Source: an uncultured Clostridia bacterium (lineage in GTDB: Bacteria > Bacillota > Clostridia > Oscillospirales > Acutalibacteraceae). From it: a DNA stretch of 7,014 nt. The stretch covers positions 1 through 7,014 of the forward strand of contig CAMJHI010000120.1 of NCBI GenBank assembly GCA_946405475.1, read 5' to 3'. The first letter of the stretch is position 1. Each line of letters begins with the position of its first letter. Below the pieces are notes generated by a model. It was not told the origin of the DNA. It searched no databases and worked only from the letters and a program-made list of their open reading frames with translations. Shown here piece after piece: positions 1-5,706 of the stretch. Both the position numbers and the translations under genes were made by a program.

Positions 1-19
1 ATTGGAATCGGTAATGAAA

Positions 20-54
20 AAGAGCTATAAGACGGCGGTTGTCTTATAGCTCTT
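20..54 (+). terminator. Perfect inverted repeat, probable terminator of a gene to the left
   Basis: A perfect 14-bp stem (20-33 pairs with 41-54) encloses a 7-base loop. It is preceded by a run of A and followed by TATCCTT on the + strand; read on the - strand the stem is followed by TTT. This A-run, stem, T-run layout fits a Rho-independent terminator that could work both ways. It ends 24 bases before the kinase ATG, so it most likely closes a + strand gene lying left of the window. A weaker alternative is an operator: a TTGGAA (2-7) / TATAAG (26-31) promoter-like pair with an 18-base spacer would overlap the palindrome. Confidence 0.6.
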
Positions 55-78
55 ATCCTTCCAAACGGAGATGAAGCC

Positions 79-1053
79 ATGAAAAACAAACTGATCGCCC
101 TTGGCGAAGCGCTCATTGATTTTATGCCGGACAAGACCGGTTGCGCGTTTTATGAGGTTACCGGCTTTGAGCCCAAGGTCGGCGGCGCGCCGGCGAACGT
201 GTGCTGTGCCTACACCGTACTCGGCGGCCGTTCGGGCATGATCACGCAGCTGGGCAGCGACCCGTTCGGCGACAAGATCCTGCGCGAGCTGATCTCGTTC
301 GGCATTGATACCAGCCAGGTCGCGCGCACGGATGAAGCGAACACGGCGCTGGCGTTCGTCAGCCTCAGCCCGAACGGCGACCGCACCTTTTCGTTTTACC
401 GCAAGCCCTCCGCCGACATGCTCTACACGGCGCAGCAGCTTGACCCCGCTTATTTTGAAGACGCTTACGCCTTCCATTTCTGCAGCGTCGATCTCGGCGA
501 ATTCCCCATGCGTGAGGCGCACAGGCGCGCGATCGAGTACGCGAAAAACAGCGGCGCGATCGTAAGCTTTGACCCGAACCTGCGCTTTCCGCTCTGGGAC
601 GATCGGGAAAAGCTCCGGCAGACCGTGCGGGCGTTTATTCCCCGGGCCGATATTCTCAAGATATCCGATGAGGAGCTGTCATTCATCACAGGTGAAACCG
701 AAATCGAAGCCGCGCTGCCCGCGCTGTTTGCGCAGGGCGTAAAGATCGTGGTCTACACCTGCGGCGCGAAGGGCGGCTATGCTTTTACGCAAACCGCCAA
801 AGCTTATGCCGAACCCGAGCCGGTGCAGGCGGTCGATACCACCGGGGCGGGGGACGGGTTCATCGGCGCGTTCCTTTATCAGCTCAACCAATGCGGCGTC
901 ACGGCAGAGGCCCTTGCCGATGTTGATGAACCGACGCTGCAGCGCTGTGTCGATTTTGCCGTTCGTTTCTGCACGATCAGCGTCACCAGACGCGGCGCGA
1001 TGAGCTCTTACCCGACTCTTTTTGAACTGGAACAGTTAGATGGATCGTGTTAA
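79..1053 (+). CDS. PfkB-family carbohydrate kinase, fructokinase-like
   Basis: Likely a cytoplasmic ATP-dependent sugar kinase that phosphorylates fructose or a related sugar for entry into glycolysis. The 324-residue length is normal for the PfkB/ribokinase family. Visible motifs are the N-terminal GEALIDFMP (residues 9-17), the substrate-lid GGAPANV (35-41), FDPNLR (164-169), SDEE (196-199), TCGAKGG (227-233) and the family signature DTTGAGDGF (253-261), whose last Asp (259) is the expected catalytic base. The FDPNLR and GGAPANV forms favour the fructokinase (ScrK-like) branch, but substrate cannot be fixed from sequence. The start is supported by GGAG at 67-70, eight bases before ATG. No sugar transporter or hydrolase lies beside it in this window, and it is bounded on both sides by hairpins, so it may be transcribed alone. 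All key motifs are intact. Confidence 0.93.
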   Translation: MKNKLIALGEALIDFMPDKTGCAFYEVTGFEPKVGGAPANVCCAYTVLGGRSGMITQLGSDPFGDKILRELISFGIDTSQVARTDEANTALAFVSLSPNGDRTFSFYRKPSADMLYTAQQLDPAYFEDAYAFHFCSVDLGEFPMREAHRRAIEYAKNSGAIVSFDPNLRFPLWDDREKLRQTVRAFIPRADILKISDEELSFITGETEIEAALPALFAQGVKIVVYTCGAKGGYAFTQTAKAYAEPEPVQAVDTTGAGDGFIGAFLYQLNQCGVTAEALADVDEPTLQRCVDFAVRFCTISVTRRGAMSSYPTLFELEQLDGSC

Positions 1054-1068
1054 TATTTGCGTTTTGTA

Positions 1069-1112
1069 AAGGCAAGCATTTTGATGATTCTTACTATCAA
1101 AATGCTTGCCTT
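1069..1112. terminator. Strong hairpin between convergent genes, bidirectional terminator
   Basis: A perfect 17-bp inverted repeat (1069-1085 with 1096-1112) surrounds a 10-base loop. It lies 15 bases after the kinase stop and 18 bases beyond the stop of the - strand gene ending at 1131. The + strand exit reads TTAATTCATTAT; the - strand exit begins TTTACAAAA. Its position between convergent genes and its stability fit a shared terminator, although neither T-tract is long. Confidence 0.8.
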
Positions 1113-1130
1113 AATTCATTATATGAAATG

Positions 1131-1646
1131 TTAGATCACAACAGAATAATCTATCTTGGCTTTGAGGTTCGATATATGGAAAGGAAGTCCCTTCAGCTTG
1201 ACGTTGGCGTCAGCGATGCTGACGTTGACGGTGTAGTGCCAGGTGCCGCCGATAACGGTGTTGGTGTTTTCGTCGACCGTGCACTTGATATAAGCGTTGT
1301 TGTAGGTCAGCTTAACAGTATTGTAGCCGGATTCAATCGAGCCACCAAGTTCATCAACAGCCTTGTCAATGTTGCCAAGCGTGCCGACGCCTCTGCCGAC
1401 AGGTCCTTCGCGGTCGCTGGCGCTTGAGCCGTCAGTCTGGGGTTTGAGCTGGATTTCAATGGTGGTTACGCCGTTGTTGGAAGTAGCCTTGGCGGAGGAC
1501 ACGTCGGAAGCCGTGATGGGTGGATGACCGGGAATAGAATCGGTTTCGGTGGAGTTCCTTTCAAGAGCGTTCTTCGCAAGGGGAGTGAGAACCTTGAGCA
1601 GAGCACCGATGGCGCCGTCGCCAGAGATTTCACCGTCAAGTTTCAT
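1131..1646 (-). CDS. Unrecognised 171-residue module, probably the C-terminal half of a surface protein
   Basis: No family is assigned with confidence. The protein begins MKLDGEISGDGAIGALLKVL, an amphipathic helix-like stretch. A Ser/Thr/Asn-rich, probably extended region follows (about residues 30-85), then a glycine-containing segment (GRGVGTLG, about 84-91) and a C-terminal half rich in alternating hydrophobic residues that suggests beta strands (for example KLTYNNAYIKCTVDE, then GGTWHYTVNVSI). There is no signal peptide or membrane helix, yet the composition is that of an exported protein. Its ATG overlaps the stop of the upstream gene as ATGA. AAGGGA (1655-1660) could be a ribosome binding site eight bases upstream. 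The same junction holds a -1 slippery heptamer that would join this frame to the upstream one after its Lys169. I think this ORF is more likely the second half of that protein than an independent product, but independent coupled translation is possible. Confidence 0.7.
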   Translation of the reverse strand: MKLDGEISGDGAIGALLKVLTPLAKNALERNSTETDSIPGHPPITASDVSSAKATSNNGVTTIEIQLKPQTDGSSASDREGPVGRGVGTLGNIDKAVDELGGSIESGYNTVKLTYNNAYIKCTVDENTNTVIGGTWHYTVNVSIADANVKLKGLPFHISNLKAKIDYSVVI

Positions 1647-2155
1647 GGCTTTTTTCCCTTAGGAGGATCATTGGTGGCAGCATAAGCTGCGTTATAGTAG
1701 TCAACCACTTCATTGATATCGGAAGAATTCAAACCTACATTATTATCAATCTCTTTCGCAGTCAGTGTTTTATCGGACGTGACGGTGATTTTGATAACGA
1801 CTGTTCTAACCGGTTCGCCCTCCCATGAACGAAGGTAGTTGAATGTTATTATTGCCGAACCGGCGGCTAATCCCCTGAAGGAAACCTGTCGTGTGCCGGA
1901 TGAACCGACCGTGTTTGAACTGTTGCCTTTAATATACTTATCACCGATAATTGTGATCACTTTTTGGTCGGAGATTTCGTATGTCCAATCGTATCCAGCA
2001 GTAGGGTTGGATTCCAATGAAATAATTGCCGTAGTTTTTGTGTCGTCGTAACTGATCATCTCAGGTGGAGCGGGTTGCTGACCAAAAGGTATTCCTAAGA
2101 CAGAGCAAATGTACATGATGAAGCTCATGATTCTGACGAGCCATTTTCTAAACAT
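1643..2155 (-). CDS. Chagasin-family (MEROPS I42) cysteine protease inhibitor-like exported protein
   Basis: The N-terminus (residues 1-22, starting MFRKWLVRIM) is basic then hydrophobic, and acts as a signal peptide or membrane anchor. Residues 40-126 match the chagasin fold by its three inhibitory loops in order: NPTAGYDW (50-57) for the NPTTG loop, GSSG (84-87) for the GxGG loop, and LRSW (108-111) for the RPW loop, between beta-strand stretches. Chagasins block papain-like cysteine proteases by a three-loop wedge. An extra region follows: a linker, a predicted helix DINEVVDYYNAAYAATN (146-162) and PPKGKKP before the stop. That tail is unusual for a simple chagasin and looks truncated mid-module. 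The ribosome binding site is AGGAGAGG at 2161-2168, five bases before ATG. G+C is visibly lower than in flanking genes (about 37-38% at 1681-1800, hand count). It lies 27 bases after the phosphoesterase gene and overlaps the next ORF by four bases. Confidence 0.82.
   Translation of the reverse strand: MFRKWLVRIMSFIMYICSVLGIPFGQQPAPPEMISYDDTKTTAIISLESNPTAGYDWTYEISDQKVITIIGDKYIKGNSSNTVGSSGTRQVSFRGLAAGSAIITFNYLRSWEGEPVRTVVIKITVTSDKTLTAKEIDNNVGLNSSDINEVVDYYNAAYAATNDPPKGKKP
1649..1655 (-). other. Candidate -1 ribosomal frameshift site A_AAA_AAG
   Basis: In the frame of the upstream gene the codons here are GGA AAA AAG CCA TGA, so the heptamer is A_AAA_AAG, the type used in E. coli dnaX. Slipping back one base gives AAA AAA GCC ATG AAA, which is the frame of the ORF at 1131-1646. 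The zero-frame stop lies three bases beyond the heptamer. The fusion would be 341 residues (169 + Ala + 171). I see no well-placed stimulator: the nearest compact hairpin (TGGCG-ACGG-CGCCA, 1610-1623) starts about 25 bases downstream, farther than is typical, and no AGGAG element stands 10 bases upstream. Confidence 0.45.
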
Positions 2156-2182
2156 AGAATCCTCTCCTTGGTTAAATAAGGT

Positions 2183-2881
2183 TTAAAGCTGAAACTCTTT
2201 GAAATCGTCGAGGCGAAGCAGCGTCGGCTCGTTGCCGTAGCCCGCGCCGCAGTCGATGTTCGTCCAGGTTTCTGTTTTCAGGATTTTGCCGTCATATTCC
2301 TTGCCGTAAGCGATCGTGGGCGTGTGACCGAAGATGGTGTGCACGTCGTCATAATACCGATCCGTCAGCTCCGGCCGCGCCCAGAGCAGCTCGTCCGCGG
2401 CATAATCCGTCAGCTTTCTGTCTTTGCTGAAGTTCCCGAAACCGGCGTGAACGAGGAAAAAATCCCGGCCGCCCGCCGTTACGGCTGCGTAAAGGCGGCA
2501 ATCGCGCAGATAGTCGAGGATATCCAGCCGTGTTTCGATCGGCAGGCGAAGCAGTTCCCGGATCGTTACGCCGCCGCCGTTGACGTTGTAGTTGATGAGC
2601 AGGGCGCGCCTCTCTTCTGTCATCTCTGCCGCGTGATCCTCGGTGACCTCGTCAAATACGAAATCACAGGCGAGGAGCATGGCCTCGTGATTGCCGAGCA
2701 GGAGCTCGACGTTCACCTGTTCCATCAGCCAGAGCAGGATTTCGACGCCGCCGTCGCCGTTGCGGTCCACGACGTCGCCGAGGATATACAGATCGTCGTC
2801 CTCACTGAAAGACGCTTTTTGCAGCAGCTCCTGCAGCTCTGTAAGCGGGTAGCCGTGCAGGTCGGAAATTACGTAAGTCAT
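2183..2881 (-). CDS. Metallophosphoesterase, PP2A-like serine/threonine phosphatase family
   Basis: A cytoplasmic calcineurin-type phosphoesterase of 232 residues. The metal-binding series is complete: SDLHG (6-10, Asp7 and His9), GDVVDR (35-40, Asp36), GNHE (63-66, Asn64 and His65), VHAG (144-147, His145) and GHT (185-187, His186), followed by the family's closing NIDCGAGYG (208-216). This arrangement is shared by bacterial PrpE/PrpA-type protein phosphatases and by symmetrical diadenosine tetraphosphatases, so the substrate (phosphoprotein or dinucleoside polyphosphate) is not settled. Start ATG at 2881 is preceded by AGGGA (2888-2892). It begins only 14 bases after the stop of the BspA-like gene, consistent with an operon, although nothing in its sequence ties it functionally to the exported neighbours. 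No key residue is missing. Confidence 0.9.
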   Translation of the reverse strand: MTYVISDLHGYPLTELQELLQKASFSEDDDLYILGDVVDRNGDGGVEILLWLMEQVNVELLLGNHEAMLLACDFVFDEVTEDHAAEMTEERRALLINYNVNGGGVTIRELLRLPIETRLDILDYLRDCRLYAAVTAGGRDFFLVHAGFGNFSKDRKLTDYAADELLWARPELTDRYYDDVHTIFGHTPTIAYGKEYDGKILKTETWTNIDCGAGYGNEPTLLRLDDFKEFQL

Positions 2882-2895
2882 ACTGATTCCCTATA

Positions 2896-4050
2896 TTACA
2901 TGATTTTGAACAGATGCGCGAAGAAATAGAACACCTTGTGCATCGCGCCGATCACGCGCTGCCAGAAGCTGCCGCTGTGGTTCTGACCGCAGAAGCGGCA
3001 CAGCGCTATGAAATTCACCTGACTGTAACCGCAGCTTTCCTCTGCGACCGAGCCGTCAACGCCCATGACCGTCAGCCAGTCGTAGGTGGTCACCCCGATT
3101 TCTTTCACGCTTTCACCGAGTGCATGCTTTTCGAGCCTTGTGTCTTCCAACGTGTCCGATTCCGCTTCATACAGCTCCTGAAGTTCGCTTGAGTATTCCT
3201 CGCTTGTGCCCCAATCGTTCTCTGCGGTGATGAACAGCTCGTTAAGGCTGTCGAACGCGGCGCCGAAATGCTCGTTGACCATGGGCAGCAGCAGACGAGC
3301 CAGCTCGTCAAGGGATTCCGCGTTCAGCCCGAAGGCTTCGTTGTCGTTGGCGAGCACGAAGTCGGCGTTGTAATCCTCGTCTGTATCAGCCAGACCGTTT
3401 TGCAGGCGGTAGATCTCCTCCAGCGCGTAAAGCGGCGCCATATCGGTCGAGAACCGATCCTGACGGACACAAAGGTCAATGTAGCTTTGGATCGCTTCAT
3501 CGAGGCTTTGATACGGTTTGGCGCCCTCGGGGCAGGCGGCGAAATCAAGCGAAATAAACTCCAGAGAAGACGAGCGGATGATGATCTGCTCGGCATAGTA
3601 CGTGTTGATGATGCAGTAACCCAGCTCGGTCAGCGACGCGGGCAGGGTCACCTTGCGCGGGAAGAAGTAGCCGAATTCATCGTCCGGGATCGCCGTGATC
3701 CCTTCTTCGATGACAAGCTCCCTGACCATGTTGAATCGGGCTTTTTCCGTTTCGGCAACGTCCAGCCCCTGCGTCAGTTCATCGAAGTAGTCCGAGAGCG
3801 ATATGCCGATGCTGCTGATGAGCTGCGAGGAGATGATATCGCCTTCATCGTCGTATTCATACAGAGCCTCGTCTTCAATCGCGCCCTGACCGCTCACGGT
3901 CAGCACGCCGTCGTTGGTGAGCTGCCAGGTGACGTTTTCACCGGCCTTGCCGGACAAAACAACCTTCGGCGCCGCGAACGCGCTGAGCGCCATCGTCGCC
4001 GTCAGGAGTACGGCAAGCAGAATGGAAATGGCTTTTTTGGTCGTATTCAT
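2896..4050 (-). CDS. Secreted BspA-like leucine-rich repeat protein with C-terminal CxxCGxxH tail
   Basis: Residues 1-26 form a clear signal peptide (MNTTKK, hydrophobic core, AFA cleavage site). Residues 36-60 (for example GENVTWQL and GVLTVSGQGA) match the beta-strand opening common to BspA-type proteins. About three degenerate LRR_5-like units follow at 109-173 (VRELVIEEGITAIPDD, RKVTLPASLTELG, EQIIIRSSSLEFIS). Residues 180-335 are acidic, largely helical and not recognised; a TDEDYNADFV stretch (223-232) is not a confident calcium loop. The end carries CRFCGQNHSG (351-360) followed by a basic and aromatic amphipathic segment (362-383, with WQRVIG, HKVFYFFAHLF), possibly a membrane or wall association tail. 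The likely role is a cell-surface or adhesive protein. Start is set by AGGAG (4058-4062), seven bases before ATG, behind a consensus promoter. It is probably the first gene of a four-gene operon. Confidence 0.82.
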   Translation of the reverse strand: MNTTKKAISILLAVLLTATMALSAFAAPKVVLSGKAGENVTWQLTNDGVLTVSGQGAIEDEALYEYDDEGDIISSQLISSIGISLSDYFDELTQGLDVAETEKARFNMVRELVIEEGITAIPDDEFGYFFPRKVTLPASLTELGYCIINTYYAEQIIIRSSSLEFISLDFAACPEGAKPYQSLDEAIQSYIDLCVRQDRFSTDMAPLYALEEIYRLQNGLADTDEDYNADFVLANDNEAFGLNAESLDELARLLLPMVNEHFGAAFDSLNELFITAENDWGTSEEYSSELQELYEAESDTLEDTRLEKHALGESVKEIGVTTYDWLTVMGVDGSVAEESCGYSQVNFIALCRFCGQNHSGSFWQRVIGAMHKVFYFFAHLFKIM

Positions 4051-4100
4051 TTGGGTGCTCCTTTCGTCGGCCGTGAATCATTGTGCGGCCTGTTGCCCGA

Positions 4101-4129
4101 ATTATACCACACCATGCGGATTTTGTCAC
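4101..4129 (-). promoter_or_regulatory. Sigma-A-type promoter for the minus-strand four-gene block
   Basis: Read on the - strand: -35 GTGACA (4124-4129), a 17-base spacer, and a perfect -10 TATAAT (4101-4106) preceded by TGG, making an extended -10. The predicted transcript starts near 4094 and has a leader of about 44 bases before the ATG at 4050. The leader can form a small GGCCG/CGGCC stem (4069-4073 with 4086-4090), too weak to call regulatory. Confidence 0.8.
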
Positions 4130-4137
4130 CCTGTCGG

Positions 4138-4166
4138 TTGCAAATTTCAGCAGGATATGCTACAAT
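4138..4166 (+). promoter_or_regulatory. Sigma-A-type promoter for the ceramidase-like gene
   Basis: -35 TTGCAA (4138-4143), a 17-base spacer and -10 TACAAT (4161-4166) with an upstream TG (extended -10, TGCTACAAT). The start of transcription would be near 4173, giving a leader of about 36 bases. The -35 boxes of the two divergent promoters are separated by only 8 bases, so a regulator bound between them could affect both. Confidence 0.75.
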
Positions 4167-4208
4167 TTCTACAGTCATCCGATATCACTGTCAGAAAGGA
4201 AAATAGTT

Positions 4209-5648
4209 ATGGGCTTTGATGTAATGGATCTTGTTTCCAAAGCGATCGTCAAATATACGAAGCACTACGGCAAAAAGGTGCAGAAGAACGGCAAGGCTCC
4301 CGAGATCCCGAAGGAAAAGCCGGTCGTCATTGCGGGCGAGGGCTACCGCTGCGGCTTTGCGCGTGAAAAGATCATGCCCGACCTCACCAAGGGCAAAACC
4401 TATTATATCGCCGGTCACGGCTCCGGCCACGTGATGGACGGCGTGCTCAGTGATGTATTCATCCACGCTGTCTGGCTGGACTGCGGCGGTGACGAGGGCA
4501 TTCTGTGGCTGAGCGCCGACTGCGTGGGCTTCACCAACGTCGAGGTGCAGATCATGCGCGACAAGATCTTGGCCTCTGACAAGATCAAGGGCTGCCGGTC
4601 GGTCAGCATCAGCTGCACCCACAGCCATTCCGGCATCGACACCATCGGTTATTGGGGCAAGCCGTTTTTGAGCATTCCGTCCGACGGCAAAGACCCCGAA
4701 TACATGCAGCTCATTTTTGAAACGGCGGTCAAGGTCAGCGAGGAGGCTTACGCCAACCGCAGGGCGGGCAAGCTCTATACCGGCCGCATCAAGGTCGAGG
4801 GCGGCCTGTTCACCAAGCGCCATCTGCCCGAAAAGCACGAGATCCTGTCCCGCCTGCGCTTCGTTCCGGCCGACGGCGGCAACGAAACGTGGATCATGAA
4901 TTTCGGCGGCCATCCCAATTCTTTGGGCGGCGGCAACCGCAAGCTCAGCGGCGAATACCCCTATTTCATGCGCGAACAGATCAAGGAACAGACCGGCGCG
5001 GACGTGCTCTTCGGTATCGGCCCCATCGGCGGCATGGACGCGGCGGAGCTCGACGAAGACCCGGTCGAATGCGTGAAAAAGCAGGGCGCCATGCTGGCGG
5101 ACGCGGTGCAGAAGATTGACAACGACCGCGAGCTGGAACCCAAAATCAAGGTGCTGTGCCAGCCGTTCTATTATCCGGTCGGCAACTATGTGCTCACCTT
5201 CCTGGCCACGCGCGGGGTCATGAGCTTTACGCCCTATCCGTCTGATCAGAGCGACATCGGCATTGCGATGAAGTCGGAAATGACGCTGATGACCTTCGGC
5301 GATCAGAAGATCCTGCTTCTGCCCGGTGAAAACTTCGTCAACACCGTCTTCGGCGGCTATGAACCGGCGGAAAAATCCACCACGGGCAAGGGGCCGGAGA
5401 TCAACCCCGAGCCGCTGGCGGATATCGCGGGCGATCACGACATGATCGCGTTCGGCGTGACCAACGACATGACCGGCTACGTCGTGCCTCCAAACGATTT
5501 TGTGCTCAACCCGACCCAGCCGTATCTCAACGGCTACAAAGACCGCTTCGGCGACAACCACTACCACGAGACCAACGGCATGGGCCTCGGCTCGCAAAAG
5601 GCGATCGCCGACGCGTTCCGCGCCATGGTGGAGCAATTTAACGCGTAA
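4209..5648 (+). CDS. Neutral/alkaline ceramidase-like zinc hydrolase
   Basis: A 479-residue protein resembling the N-terminal catalytic domain of neutral non-lysosomal ceramidases, which split the amide bond of ceramide. Putative zinc-site motifs occur in family order: CTHSHSG (136-142), FGGHPNSLG (232-240, His235), LPGENF (371-376, Glu374) and MTGYVVP (421-427, Tyr424). They correspond by eye to the His, His, Glu, Tyr ligands of the Pseudomonas enzyme. The segment GIGPIGGMD (269-277) stands where GDVSPN with the catalytic Ser is expected, and I see no Ser there, so ceramide cleavage is doubtful. There is no signal peptide, unlike secreted ceramidases, and no C-terminal immunoglobulin-like domain; it ends soon after a HYHETNG motif. 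I chose ATG 4209 because AAAGGA (4195-4200) lies eight bases upstream; an in-frame ATG at 4083 would put codons across the promoter. Apparently transcribed alone. Confidence 0.82.
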   Translation: MGFDVMDLVSKAIVKYTKHYGKKVQKNGKAPEIPKEKPVVIAGEGYRCGFAREKIMPDLTKGKTYYIAGHGSGHVMDGVLSDVFIHAVWLDCGGDEGILWLSADCVGFTNVEVQIMRDKILASDKIKGCRSVSISCTHSHSGIDTIGYWGKPFLSIPSDGKDPEYMQLIFETAVKVSEEAYANRRAGKLYTGRIKVEGGLFTKRHLPEKHEILSRLRFVPADGGNETWIMNFGGHPNSLGGGNRKLSGEYPYFMREQIKEQTGADVLFGIGPIGGMDAAELDEDPVECVKKQGAMLADAVQKIDNDRELEPKIKVLCQPFYYPVGNYVLTFLATRGVMSFTPYPSDQSDIGIAMKSEMTLMTFGDQKILLLPGENFVNTVFGGYEPAEKSTTGKGPEINPEPLADIAGDHDMIAFGVTNDMTGYVVPPNDFVLNPTQPYLNGYKDRFGDNHYHETNGMGLGSQKAIADAFRAMVEQFNA

Positions 5649-5660
5649 ATTTAATGAATG

Positions 5661-5706
5661 AACGGCTGCGCAGTCCGCTTTGACCGCGCAGCTGTTATTT
5701 CTTTCT
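5661..5706 (+). terminator. Rho-independent terminator after the ceramidase-like gene
   Basis: An 11-bp GC-rich stem (5661-5671 with 5686-5696, one G-U pair) can be extended inward past one mismatch by GTC/GAC (5673-5675 with 5682-5684) to a 6-base loop. It is followed by ATTTCTTTCTC. It begins 12 bases after the stop codon at 5648. The minus-strand gene that ends at 5707 abuts it, so it may also stop transcription arriving from the right. Confidence 0.85.

Noticed and set aside
25..522. Open frame on - overlapping the kinase start
   Set aside because: It is antisense to the intact N-terminal half of the PfkB kinase, ends inside the 5' palindrome, and has no sensible protein features.
1047..1427. 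Short + strand frame across the convergent terminator
   Set aside because: It passes through the 17-bp hairpin and is antisense to the 1131-1646 ORF, whose - strand reading is more protein-like.
1610..1623. TGGCG-ACGG-CGCCA hairpin as the frameshift stimulator
   Set aside because: Only five pairs and about 25 bases beyond the slippery heptamer, whereas stimulators usually lie about 5-10 bases downstream.
4069..4090. Small GGCCG/CGGCC hairpin in the leader of the BspA-like gene as a riboswitch or thermosensor
   Set aside because: The stem is only five pairs, the leader is about 44 bases, and the stem does not cover the ribosome binding site.
3268..4206. A 312-codon open frame on the + strand opposite the BspA-like gene
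   Set aside because: It is antisense to a gene with a clear signal peptide and ribosome binding site, and it runs through both divergent promoters.
4083..4208. Upstream in-frame ATG extending the ceramidase-like protein by 42 residues
   Set aside because: No ribosome binding site precedes it and the extension would encode the -35 and -10 boxes. AAAGGA before ATG 4209 is a better start.
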